A stretch of DNA of 64,000 bases from assembly GCA_034520365.1 (NCBI GenBank), contig JAXHNP010000007.1:1-64000 (forward strand). The letters run 5' to 3'. The notes below the pieces were generated by a model. That model saw nothing but the letters and a program-made list of their open reading frames with translations, was not told where the DNA came from and did not search any database. The stretch is from Desulfobacterales bacterium. GTDB taxonomy: Bacteria > Desulfobacterota > Desulfobacteria > Desulfobacterales > Desulfosalsimonadaceae. The position numbers and the translations under genes were made by a program. Positions 8,218 through 16,533 of this stretch are shown here, piece after piece. Position 1 is the stretch's first letter. Every line of letters starts with the position of its first letter.

Positions 8218-9741
8218 TCAGCTGTCCATGAGCAGCAAATAAATGCCGGGACAAAGTTCCCTGGGGACTTCATATGCCCCCATATCCACAGCGCTTCCAA
8301 TGACTCGCGGCTGATATGCCCGGTCATAAGGGATCGGCTCCGTGGTGTTTCCATCTCCGTCCAAATCATGGGAGTCGGCAGGAAGGGCGGATGTGTCGCC
8401 AGCATCTGCCGCCGGACTGCCGGTCTGAAGTCTTAAATCGCCGTTGCCGGGATTTGTAAACAGAGGATCGGCGTCGATATTGTTCCCATCGTCTCGGCCC
8501 AGGTCACCGTCCCATCCGGTGCCGCTGCCGCCACAGCCCTGGATGTCGCTGTAGCCGATTCGGGGATAGGCAGAATAGTTGTATATCTGATCCCCCCCGT
8601 CTTCGGCCGTATTTCCCCATAAAATCGAATTGGTCAACTCTGGCTTGCAGTCGCCGCCATCTTCGCCGTTGCTGGCCACCGCCCCTCCCCATTTCCATGC
8701 CGCATTGCCGCTGAAAACTACGTTTGTGAGTACCGGATTGGTTGTGCCGGCATCAACGGCGTAATTATAAATGGCGCCGCCGCTGCTTTCAGACAGGTTG
8801 TCGACAAAAACCACGTTCGTCAGGACCGGGCTGCTGTAACCCATATTGCCGCCATCGTTAAACATGGCCCCGCCCCTGGCTCCGGCCCGGTTGCTGCTGA
8901 AGGTGACGTTGATCAGCTCGGGATCGCTGGGACCGCTTGTGCCATTGTTATACACCGCTCCGCCCCATGTTTCCGCCCGATTTCCGATGAAAATGACATT
9001 TTTGACCACAGGGCTGCATTCTTCCTCGGTCCCCTGGTAAGGGGTGTGATCCGTATTGCAGTAGATGGCGCCGCCTTTTCTGTTATCATCCGAGCCCTCC
9101 GCCTGCCCGGCGGTCACGATGAACCCGTCGATAACGGTGTTGTCCGTGATGATCCCGTTGGTGCCTCCGTTTAAATACATTACGTGAAAGGCGTTGCTGC
9201 CGGTAATGTCGGCCGGATTTGTTACGACACCATGCGCTTTGGTGGTGTCGTTCTGCTCGATATCCCCGCTAAGCACGGTCAGATTTTCTTCCCAGTCCCG
9301 CTGGTCGATAGCGGTTTCGCCTCCGGCAAATCCGCCGTAGAGTTTGACGTTGTCAAATTCCAGATCCTCGGGGTCTTCAGCGGCGTAGCCTCCCAGGCGG
9401 AAGTATTCGCCCGGACTGTCGTTTGTATGCTCCTTAAAGGTGCTTTTGCTGTCTTCATCAGGGTAGTATACTCCCTCGGCGACCCAGATTTCATAGTCTA
9501 TGCCGGCATTGTCGTCCGCGTTCGCTTTGTCGAGTGCATCCTGCAGGCATATATATGCATTCGCCCAGGAAGTGCCGTCATTGGCGCCACTAGCATCCGT
9601 GTCCACATACACTGTGACAGGTGTCGATTGGGCATGAATGCCGAAACTAAACAGAAAAACAAAGATTCCCGCAAGAATGCACACGATCCATGCCTGCATG
9701 CTCCGGACAGCAATGCTCGTCAAAAAATCGAAAAATCGCAT
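8218..9741 (-). CDS. Secreted parallel-beta-helix type protein
   Basis: Secreted 507-residue protein; signal peptide MRFFDFLTSIAVRSMQAWIVCILAG to about HAQS, AGGAG 10 nt before the ATG. The body begins with VYVDTDASGANDGTSWANAY and continues with repeated GGAIYN / GGAVYNN / NVTFSSNRA / NVVFSGNAA units, as in right-handed beta-helix or polymorphic-outer-membrane-type proteins that carry a choice-of-anchor Q region. The end, GAYEVPRELCPGIYLLLMDS, is the Leu-rich acidic tail type found on other secreted proteins in this window. Ligand unknown. Orientation and spacing suggest a single-gene transcript. Confidence 0.8.
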   Translation of the reverse strand: MRFFDFLTSIAVRSMQAWIVCILAGIFVFLFSFGIHAQSTPVTVYVDTDASGANDGTSWANAYICLQDALDKANADDNAGIDYEIWVAEGVYYPDEDSKSTFKEHTNDSPGEYFRLGGYAAEDPEDLEFDNVKLYGGFAGGETAIDQRDWEENLTVLSGDIEQNDTTKAHGVVTNPADITGSNAFHVMYLNGGTNGIITDNTVIDGFIVTAGQAEGSDDNRKGGAIYCNTDHTPYQGTEEECSPVVKNVIFIGNRAETWGGAVYNNGTSGPSDPELINVTFSSNRAGARGGAMFNDGGNMGYSSPVLTNVVFVDNLSESSGGAIYNYAVDAGTTNPVLTNVVFSGNAAWKWGGAVASNGEDGGDCKPELTNSILWGNTAEDGGDQIYNYSAYPRIGYSDIQGCGGSGTGWDGDLGRDDGNNIDADPLFTNPGNGDLRLQTGSPAADAGDTSALPADSHDLDGDGNTTEPIPYDRAYQPRVIGSAVDMGAYEVPRELCPGIYLLLMDS

Positions 9742-10031
9742 ATAAAACGTCTCCTTTCTTTCGGTTTGAAATTAACAGTTTGAAATCAAAAAAATTATCT
9801 TAAGCAGGAGTTGACAGTAAAAATATCCGGATATCTGTTATTCTGATTGAAGGGCTGGGGACTACTGGGAACTACCGGAGCTATGGGCTTGCGAGAGAAT
9901 CTGGGGATGCTACTGCATCTGAAACCCCATCAAAAAAGCTACTTTTTGATTAAAAATAATAGAAATATACTCCAGTGGAGTCAAGGGAAAAACAAAGAGC
10001 AAGCATCTCCTGAATGGGCTATTTTTGTGAG

Positions 10032-10745
10032 TTAGGAACTATAATCGAAATTGGTTTCGTTCGCCAACTTTTGGAGTTCCACTTTCCATAGACGAATGCG
10101 ATACCCATTGCTACCGCCACTATCAGCTGTGATTAAAAGCTCTTTGGCATCGGAGTAAACTTTGCTCCCCATCGTTAACCACCACTGCCGGATGCTTTCC
10201 ACAGCAAATGCAGAGGTATCATTATCAATACCAACATTAACCCAGCCAGAATCCTGTCTCAAACCATAACCCCCGTATGGAGAAGCTTTGCCGAGATTGG
10301 GATCTTTAAAATCATGAACATTAACTTTCTCCGGCTGTCCCTTGGGGCGATATTCTCGGCCATTGTTCTTGAAGGGACCAACGAGTTCCTTCTTTTTGGT
10401 GTCTACTGATATAACAGTTTGATTATTTGCTTGAAATAAGTTTTTGCTTTGATAAATATATTCAAACTGGGCATTACGGTCTGGATGAGAGGCTCCTTCC
10501 AATATTTTTTATTTGCTTGCAGACTATAACCCATCTCCTTTAAAAGCTCGCCAACCATACGATGGCTGGTGGCGTGCCCTTTTTCCTTTAATTCATCAGC
10601 GAGATTGTGCAGGCTCTTGCATGTCCAACGCAAAAAAGATTCTGGATCACCCCGGGTCAGGGGCTCAATGAGAGATACTAAATCAAATTTTAATGCCGGA
10701 TTTTTATCAATATTTATTTTGTTACAGTCCCTAAGTTTTTGATTT
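10032..10745 (-). pseudogene. ISAzo13-family transposase remnant
   Basis: Two frames together give the middle of an ISAzo13-type DDE transposase: upstream frame NPALKFDLVSLIEP, TRGDPESFLRWTCKSL and MVGELLKEMGYSLQANKKYW; downstream frame GASHPDRNAQFEYI, VISVDTKKKELVGPFKN and LLITADSGGSNGYRIRLWK. The frame changes near 10500, the N-terminus is absent and translation stops after NETNFDYSS, before the usual NRIEHRLF region. No terminal inverted repeats were recognised. Inactive debris. Confidence 0.8.
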
Positions 10746-10747
10746 TC

Positions 10748-10797
10748 TCAATCTAATATCTAATACCCAAAACCTAAGACCTGAAACTCCTTAGCAG
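10748..10797. repeat. Degenerate heptamer tandem repeat
   Basis: Seven-base periodic units (ATCTAAT, ATCTAAT, ACCCAAA, ACCTAAG, ACCTGAA) run between the transposase remnant and the lipid operon. The same family appears near 22.9 kb and, inverted, near 51.05 kb. Confidence 0.6.
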
Positions 10798-10801
10798 ATA
10801 C

Positions 10802-10834
10802 CCGTCACTGAATTGTTGCTGAATTTTTACCGAC
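10802..10834 (+). promoter_or_regulatory. Weak Pho-box-like operator ahead of the lipid operon
   Basis: Three consecutive 11-bp units, CCGTCACTGAA, TTGTTGCTGAA and TTTTTACCGAC, give the spacing of PhoB sites (7-bp half sites separated by 4 bp). Match to the enterobacterial consensus is only moderate (about 10 of 18). A TATTTAT at 10843 lies where a -10 could be. It is 154 bp from the start codon, so the call is tentative. Confidence 0.35.
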
Positions 10835-10987
10835 AAATCACCTATTTATCATGGAATCGTCAAATCCGATCCTTAACATCTCCTTTTAAATGAAAATGCG
10901 CCAGATCAAGGTATTGCTCTTTGTAAAACATTAGGGGATTAAACACCCATACAATAAGCTATACCGAAACCGACAGGAGATATATTA

Positions 10988-13480
10988 ATGGAAAAATCGG
11001 GATTAAAAATCGATTTGCACGTGCATTCGCAGTCATCCAAGCGGCCCTCGCAGTGGGTGCTTCAGAAATTAAACTGCCCGGAGAGTTTTACCAACCCGTT
11101 TAAGCTCTATGAAATCGCCAAGGCCCGGGGAATGGATTACGTCACCATTACCGATCATAATACCCTTTCGGGCGCCTTAGAGATTGCCCACTTAAGGGAT
11201 ACGTTCGTTAGCGAGGAGATCACCACCTATTTCCCGGAGGACCACTGCAAGCTTCATGTGCTGGCCCTCAATATCACCGAAGCCCAGCATGAAGATATTA
11301 GGCGGCTTCGTAAGAATGTATATGAGCTGGCCGGCTATCTGAACAAGACCGGGATTGTCCACATTCTGGCGCATCCGTTTTATGACATGAATCATAAGCT
11401 GACGATTGATTATTTTGAAAAACTTCTGCTGCTGTTTAAAAATTTCGAGTTAAACGGCTCCAGGGATGACTATCAGAACCAGGTACTGGCCGCCATTATT
11501 AATGGAATTACCCGGCATGACATTGAATTGCTTGCGGACAAACACAACATACCCCCCTATGGAAAAAATCCGTGGCAGAAAAACCTGACCGGCGGCTCAG
11601 ATGACCATTCCTCCCTTAATATCGCCCGGATGCATACCTGGGTCCCCGGGGCGGCCACCCTGCCGGAATTTTTTTCAGGACTTGAAACCGGACGCGCCGA
11701 GGTTGAAGGATCGGCGGCCACCCCCAAAACCCTGGGGCACAATCTATACGGAATCGCCTATCAGTTCTACAAATCCCAATTCAAACTCGAACGATATGTG
11801 CATAAAGACAGGCTGCTTCGATTTGTTGACTGTGCCCTGACCATACCTGATGAAACCGAAAACAAAGGGATATTAACCCGGCTGCAGGATTTTTTGATCT
11901 CCCGGCGGCCGTCGATTTCCTTTCTGCATGAACAGAATCCGGGCCTTATTGATATGATCCAGAAAAAAGGGCATTCACTTCTGGCGAAAAGTTCCCGGAT
12001 GCAGTGGATAACAAAGCACCCCCGGGATATGAAAATGGATAAAGAGGATGACTGGTTCCGGTTCGTCAATGATATCTCCGAATCCCTGATCCATAATGTC
12101 GGCGATAATATCATGGAGAATTTTTCCAAGGCCAGGCTCTTTAATATCTTCCAAACCATCGGGGCCGCCGGCTCTGTTTATTCCCTGCTGGCGCCCTATT
12201 TTCTGGCCTTTCGCCTGTTTACCAAGGACCGGAAATTTGCGGAAAAATGCCATGCCCAGTGTCTCGGCAAGGCGCCCGGGATTAACCCGGATAACTGCAG
12301 AATGGCCGTTTTTACGGATACGCTCCATGAAACCAACGGGGTCGCCCATACCATCCGGATGATGCTGGAAGCGGCGCAGAAAAATAATAAATCTCTCTCC
12401 GTACTTACCTGCGGCCCGGAACAGCAGTTGGCGGGGCAGGTTAATTTCGCACCGATCGGCGCTTATGAATTGCCGGAATACCCGCAATTAAAAATGTATT
12501 ATCCGCCGATTCTGCAGATGATGGATTATTGCTACCAAAATAATTTCACGCATATTCATTGCTCAACACCCGGCCCGGTGGGACTTGCCGGACTGGCCAT
12601 CGCCAAAATACTTGAGATTCCATTTTACGGAACCTATCACACGGCATTTCCCCAGTATGTATCGGAAATCACCGGGGATGAGGACCTTGCAGAAATGATG
12701 TGGAAGCTGATGAGCTGGTTCTATAACCAGATGGACATGGTTTATGTGCCCTCCCGGGAAACCGGAAAGGAACTCATCAAAAAAGGGATTCCGGAATCCA
12801 AAATCTGCCTATACCCGCGAGGGATCGACATCCAGCGGTTCCATCCCGCCAAACGAAACGGCTTCTGGAAAAGCAATTACCAATTAACCGACCAGGAGTT
12901 AAAGCTTTTATATGTCGGCCGCATATCCAGGGAAAAAAATCTGGAGATTCTGGTACAGGCGTTCAGGCAGATTGAAAAGCAGGCCCCCAATGTCCGGCTG
13001 ATTCTCGTGGGCGACGGCCCGTATCGAAAAGAGATGCAAAAGGAACTCAAGGGCTCCCGGGCAATGTTTACCGGCGAACTCACCGGGGAAGCCCTGGCCC
13101 AGGCCTATGCGTCAAGCGATGTGTTTGTTTTCCCCTCTTCCACGGATACCTTCGGCAACGTGGTTTTGGAGGCCCAGGCATCCGGAATTCCGGTCATCGT
13201 GACAGACCAGGGCGGCCCCAGGGAGAATTTAAAAGCGCCGCAATCCGGGCTCATTGTGCCGGCAGGTAATGCCCGGGCGCTCTCTGATGCAATTATCCAG
13301 CTCTGCAGCGATCCTCTGCAGCTTGACCGCATGAAGGCGGCTGCCCGCAAATATATGGAAAACCGCTCATTTGACCGCGCATTTTTGCGGACATGGGACC
13401 TGTATAAAAAAAATACGCCAACAAAAAACCCCATCGCAAAAAGCAATTCATTTGAACAAATTCTGGATCTGGCTTCCTGA
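10988..13480 (+). CDS. PHP phosphoesterase - GT4 glycosyltransferase fusion
   Basis: Single 830-residue fusion. The N-terminal PHP domain keeps the metal ligands: HVH (residues 11-13), TDH (D56,H57), LH at 90, AHP (H129) and SDDH (205-207). After a linker, residues about 437-815 form a GT-B GT4 domain (FTDTLHETNGVAHTIRMM, then YVGRISREKNLE and an EX7E-type segment SSTDTFGNVVLEA). CAGGAGA precedes the ATG. It is followed by btaA after 1 nt and btaB, so it belongs to a betaine-lipid operon. Inference: the PHP part releases diacylglycerol or removes a phosphate, and the GT4 part makes a glycolipid, a substitution for the PlcP/Agt phosphate-starvation route. Substrates are untested. Confidence 0.85.
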   Translation: MEKSGLKIDLHVHSQSSKRPSQWVLQKLNCPESFTNPFKLYEIAKARGMDYVTITDHNTLSGALEIAHLRDTFVSEEITTYFPEDHCKLHVLALNITEAQHEDIRRLRKNVYELAGYLNKTGIVHILAHPFYDMNHKLTIDYFEKLLLLFKNFELNGSRDDYQNQVLAAIINGITRHDIELLADKHNIPPYGKNPWQKNLTGGSDDHSSLNIARMHTWVPGAATLPEFFSGLETGRAEVEGSAATPKTLGHNLYGIAYQFYKSQFKLERYVHKDRLLRFVDCALTIPDETENKGILTRLQDFLISRRPSISFLHEQNPGLIDMIQKKGHSLLAKSSRMQWITKHPRDMKMDKEDDWFRFVNDISESLIHNVGDNIMENFSKARLFNIFQTIGAAGSVYSLLAPYFLAFRLFTKDRKFAEKCHAQCLGKAPGINPDNCRMAVFTDTLHETNGVAHTIRMMLEAAQKNNKSLSVLTCGPEQQLAGQVNFAPIGAYELPEYPQLKMYYPPILQMMDYCYQNNFTHIHCSTPGPVGLAGLAIAKILEIPFYGTYHTAFPQYVSEITGDEDLAEMMWKLMSWFYNQMDMVYVPSRETGKELIKKGIPESKICLYPRGIDIQRFHPAKRNGFWKSNYQLTDQELKLLYVGRISREKNLEILVQAFRQIEKQAPNVRLILVGDGPYRKEMQKELKGSRAMFTGELTGEALAQAYASSDVFVFPSSTDTFGNVVLEAQASGIPVIVTDQGGPRENLKAPQSGLIVPAGNARALSDAIIQLCSDPLQLDRMKAAARKYMENRSFDRAFLRTWDLYKKNTPTKNPIAKSNSFEQILDLAS

Positions 13481-13481
13481 T

Positions 13482-14657
13482 ATGGAAAATCTTCTAAAAT
13501 CTTTTGACAAATTCAACGACTGGTTTTTTCAGCACGTCCACGGCCACCACTTGATCTATAACACCTGCTGGGAGGACCCCTGGATTGATCGCCAGTTATT
13601 GAACCTAACGCCTGACAGCCGGGTGGTGATGATTACGAGCGCCGGCTGCAATGCCCTGGACTATCTGCTGGACGCACCGGCAGAGATTTATTCAATTGAC
13701 GTCAATCCCCGCCAGAATGCCCTGCTGGAATTAAAGCGCACCCTGATTCAGCATGGCAATTATGAAGACTTTTATCGCATGTTCGGAAACGGCGTGCATG
13801 AAAATTATCGCACCATATACGAAAATTTGCGGCATCACCTGCCCCGTTATGCCCGTGACTTCTGGTGCCGCAACATCGCTTACTTCAACAAAAAAAAGAA
13901 ATTCCGAAAATCATTTTATCATCACGGCACATCGGGTTTGCTAGCCTGGTGCCTGAGGGGTTACCTCTATCACATCAAGAAAAAGGCCCGCCCTTACCTT
14001 ATTGACCTGCTTTCCGCCAAAAATCTTCAGGAGCAGAGAATCGTCTATAAAAAGATAGAAACCCTGCTGTGGGACCGGTTCAACTCATGGCTGCTGCAGC
14101 GTCCGGCTTTCATGTCCATGGCGGGGGTCCCCGGGGCTCAGATCCGGCTGATCAAAGAAAACTATCCCGGCGGATTGAGCTGCTATATCAAGGACAAGCT
14201 AAGGCACGTATTCACCGAAGTGCCGATGCAGTCAAATTATTTCTGGCGGGTCTATCTCACCGGCAATTATTCTCCCGACTGCTGTCCGAATTATCTGAAA
14301 AAAGAAAACTTCAACTGCTTACGGGAAAGCATTCACAAAATAAAAACGTATACCACCACGTTGACCCATTTTTTAGAAACCCATCCGGGCAAATTCACAC
14401 ACTTTATCCTGCTTGATCACCAGGACTGGATGGCCGGGCATTCGCCGGAGGAGTTGATGGCAGAATGGGAATTGATATTAAAAAACAGCCAGCCGAAAAC
14501 GAAAATTTTATTCCGTTCCGCAGGTATCGATCACAGCTTTCTTCCCCATACGGCCAAATCCGCTTTGCAATTCAGGCCAGAGTTAAGCGAGCCGCTTCAC
14601 CGGCAGGACCGGGTGGGCACCTATGGCAGCCTCCATTTTGCGGAAGTTATCGGGTAA
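13482..14657 (+). CDS. btaA: S-adenosylmethionine:diacylglycerol 3-amino-3-carboxypropyltransferase
   Basis: DUF3419/BtaA family, 391 residues from the ATG at 13482, one base after the fusion gene's stop; longer in-frame starts would overlap that gene and are rejected. BtaA transfers the 3-amino-3-carboxypropyl group of SAM to diacylglycerol, the first step of DGTS betaine-lipid synthesis, at the cytoplasmic membrane. Visible motifs: YNTCWEDPWID, the SAM-binding ITSAGCNALDYLL with downstream SIDVNPRQNALLELK, and FILLDHQDWM near the end. Close spacing implies translational coupling with the upstream and downstream genes. Confidence 0.9.
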   Translation: MENLLKSFDKFNDWFFQHVHGHHLIYNTCWEDPWIDRQLLNLTPDSRVVMITSAGCNALDYLLDAPAEIYSIDVNPRQNALLELKRTLIQHGNYEDFYRMFGNGVHENYRTIYENLRHHLPRYARDFWCRNIAYFNKKKKFRKSFYHHGTSGLLAWCLRGYLYHIKKKARPYLIDLLSAKNLQEQRIVYKKIETLLWDRFNSWLLQRPAFMSMAGVPGAQIRLIKENYPGGLSCYIKDKLRHVFTEVPMQSNYFWRVYLTGNYSPDCCPNYLKKENFNCLRESIHKIKTYTTTLTHFLETHPGKFTHFILLDHQDWMAGHSPEELMAEWELILKNSQPKTKILFRSAGIDHSFLPHTAKSALQFRPELSEPLHRQDRVGTYGSLHFAEVIG

Positions 14658-14671
14658 AGGGCATACAGCAA

Positions 14672-15280
14672 ATGACAGCCGCATTGCAGCGATACTATAA
14701 AATACATTCGAAAATCTATGACGCCACGCGCTGGACGTTTCTTTTCGGCAGAAATCAATTGATTCAAACAATCGGCGAATCCTGTGCCCCCGGCAGAATT
14801 CTTGAAATCGGCTGCGGCACGGGCAAAAACCTGGCTGCTTTATCCCGCCTGTTCCCCAGCGCACACATCGTCGGCATGGACCTGTCAGCCGAAATGTTAT
14901 GCGTGGCCCGAAAACATTTGGGTAAACACAATCATCAGATCCGCCTGATCAATACGGCCTATGACCTGCCCCTAGATCCAGATCACCCCTTTGACCTGAT
15001 TGTCTTTTCGTATACACTCTCTATGATCAACCCGGGCTGGAGCCATGCCATCCGCTGTGCAGCGGCTGATCTCTCTCCAAACGGTCTTATTGCAGCCGTG
15101 GACTTCCATGACTCCCCGTTTGAACCTTTTAAAACATGGATGCAGATCAATCATGTGCGAATGGAAAGTCATCTGCTGCCGGAATTAACGCTGAATTTCC
15201 ATCCTGAAACGATGCACATCCGGGTTGCTTATGGCGGATTGTGGGAGTATTTTATTTATATCGGCAGAAAGCTGCCGTAA
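14672..15280 (+). CDS. btaB: Betaine lipid N-methyltransferase
   Basis: Class I SAM methyltransferase of 202 residues; the ATG at 14672 follows AAAGG and starts 14 nt after the btaA stop. An upstream in-frame start inside btaA adds a non-homologous N-terminus and was rejected. Motif I is ILEIGCGTGKN, followed by VGMDLSAEML and FDLIVFSYTLSMI. In BtaA-BtaB pairs it trimethylates the homoserine amine to give DGTS. Position directly behind btaA makes this role likely; sequence alone would only say methyltransferase. Confidence 0.85.
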   Translation: MTAALQRYYKIHSKIYDATRWTFLFGRNQLIQTIGESCAPGRILEIGCGTGKNLAALSRLFPSAHIVGMDLSAEMLCVARKHLGKHNHQIRLINTAYDLPLDPDHPFDLIVFSYTLSMINPGWSHAIRCAAADLSPNGLIAAVDFHDSPFEPFKTWMQINHVRMESHLLPELTLNFHPETMHIRVAYGGLWEYFIYIGRKLP

Positions 15281-15327
15281 AGTACGTGCCCCCCATCTGC
15301 TCCCGCCGAAAAAGATAAAAACGCGAT

Positions 15328-15361
15328 TTGTCACACAATTGTAACTTGACAAACCTATAAT
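15328..15361 (+). promoter_or_regulatory. Pho-box-like operator with -10 box
   Basis: TTGTCAC-ACAA-TTGTAAC (15328-15345) is a 7-4-7 direct repeat close to the PhoB consensus. TATAAT at 15356-15361 begins 10 bp after it, the geometry of Pho promoters where the box replaces the -35. An AAGGAGG ribosome site and the DUF5132 start follow at 15403-15417. Confidence 0.65.
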
Positions 15362-15416
15362 TCAACCTTCTAATACTTATTATAGGGCGTTTATCTATTT
15401 AAAAAGGAGGCGCACG

Positions 15417-15710
15417 ATGTTTAATTTTATTCGAAACGGTAATGTCGGTTACGGCATTGCGATCGGGGTCGGGGCTGCCATTCTGGTCCCCGTTGCCGCA
15501 AAAGTGATCGCCAGCGTCGGCAAGCCGCTGCTCAAAGAATCCATCAAGGGCAGTCTTTACCTGGTTGACAAGGGAAAAGTCGTTGCGGCCGAAACGCGCG
15601 AAACTTTCGAGGATTTAACCGCAGAGGCCAGATCCGAGCTGAATGAATCCACAAAAGCCGGTGAAGCAGCCAAGAAATCCGCCGCCACGGCCAGTAAAAA
15701 AGCCTCGTAA
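15417..15710 (+). CDS. DUF5132 family small membrane protein
   Basis: 97 residues. An N-terminal hydrophobic, glycine/alanine-rich segment (GYGIAIGVGAAILVPVAAKV) is followed by a charged amphipathic region (LVDKGKVVAAETRETFEDLT, then AEARSELNEST) and an Ala/Lys-rich tail. This matches DUF5132 proteins, whose function is unknown and which often neighbour HMA2-type proteins and P-type ATPases, as here. The ribosome site is a perfect AAGGAGG and the gene sits directly behind the Pho-like promoter, so high induced expression is plausible. Confidence 0.75.
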   Translation: MFNFIRNGNVGYGIAIGVGAAILVPVAAKVIASVGKPLLKESIKGSLYLVDKGKVVAAETRETFEDLTAEARSELNESTKAGEAAKKSAATASKKAS

Positions 15711-15711
15711 T

Positions 15712-15862
15712 TGATGGCTTCGCAAAAAGTCCAATATCTTTGTTGCGCTGCATCCCTCGGAATTTCACGTACTCCTATGTACGCTGCATTCCTCTGGATT
15801 TGCGCGCCGCGATCTTGAACATTTTGCTTTGCCATCTCACAATTGAGTTTTTACGAGACTGT
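15712..15862 (+). repeat. 150-bp palindromic element, inverted copy at 48.2 kb
   Basis: The stretch from TGATGGCTTCGCAAAAAGTC to GAGACTGT reappears reverse-complemented at 48201-48350. It contains an imperfect palindrome (GAATTTCACGTAC / GTACGCTGCATTC). Looks like a non-autonomous MITE-like or REP-like repeat; no gene inside. Confidence 0.75.
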
Positions 15863-15986
15863 TATAATTCGATTTTCAAAAAAATTTTTGATTTTTGCCG
15901 AGCCCCAAAAATCAAACCCGATATTTGTGCCTAAACTTCCTGCTAATGCCCAACTAAACGAGATATCAGACTAACAGGCGATTTTA

Positions 15987-16490
15987 ATGGATCTGCCAAC
16001 AGGAAAAATCGTTCACTTGACAAGCGGCCGGGCGCGGATTCGGATCGAGCAGAAAAAGAATGATCCGGCATTTTTTAAATCTCTGGAGGAAAACCTGAAA
16101 GGGATTGCCGGGGTCAAAGCCATCCACCCCAATCCGTTAACCGGCAGCCTGCTGATTGAAGGGGATTTTTCCGATGCCGGGCAATTGGCCGAGCTTTTAA
16201 ATACAGACAAGCTCTTTCAGCTGACAATACCCCAAGCAGACGGCACGCCGGTCAGGCAAAAAGTCTACCACTCCTTTACCGTAAGCAACCGCTTTGTCAA
16301 AAACCGCAGCCGGGGGGAACTTGACCTGCCGGTTCTGATTTTCCTGATGCTGGTGGGTACGGGTATTTACCAGTTGATGCGCTCGGAAGTCAGGCTTCCG
16401 CCCTGGTATACGGTTTTCTGGTATGCTCTTGGGGTTTTCACCAAGTCCTTGATGGACAGCGAAGCCATAGATGATGACGGCGGTGAATAA
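15987..16490 (+). CDS. HMA2-domain membrane protein
   Basis: 167 residues. The N-terminus carries an HMA-like fold marker, IVHLTSGRARIRI, without the CxxC metal-binding pair, then a ferredoxin-like VKAIHPNPLTGSLLIEGD strand pattern. The C-terminal half has two hydrophobic segments (LDLPVLIFLMLVGTGIYQLM and WYTVFWYALGVF). HMA2-type proteins are of unknown function. It precedes the P-type ATPase by 43 nt and shares its N-terminal H-x-x-x-G-R-x-R pattern, suggesting a joint role. Confidence 0.75.
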   Translation: MDLPTGKIVHLTSGRARIRIEQKKNDPAFFKSLEENLKGIAGVKAIHPNPLTGSLLIEGDFSDAGQLAELLNTDKLFQLTIPQADGTPVRQKVYHSFTVSNRFVKNRSRGELDLPVLIFLMLVGTGIYQLMRSEVRLPPWYTVFWYALGVFTKSLMDSEAIDDDGGE

Positions 16491-16533
16491 CCCGTAAGCC
16501 CACAACCCCCTAAAGCATGTATAGAGCTTACAA

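Noticed and set aside
13371-13481. Longer N-terminus for btaA
   Set aside because: Would overlap the fusion gene by 110 bp; the ATG at 13482 matches the family start.
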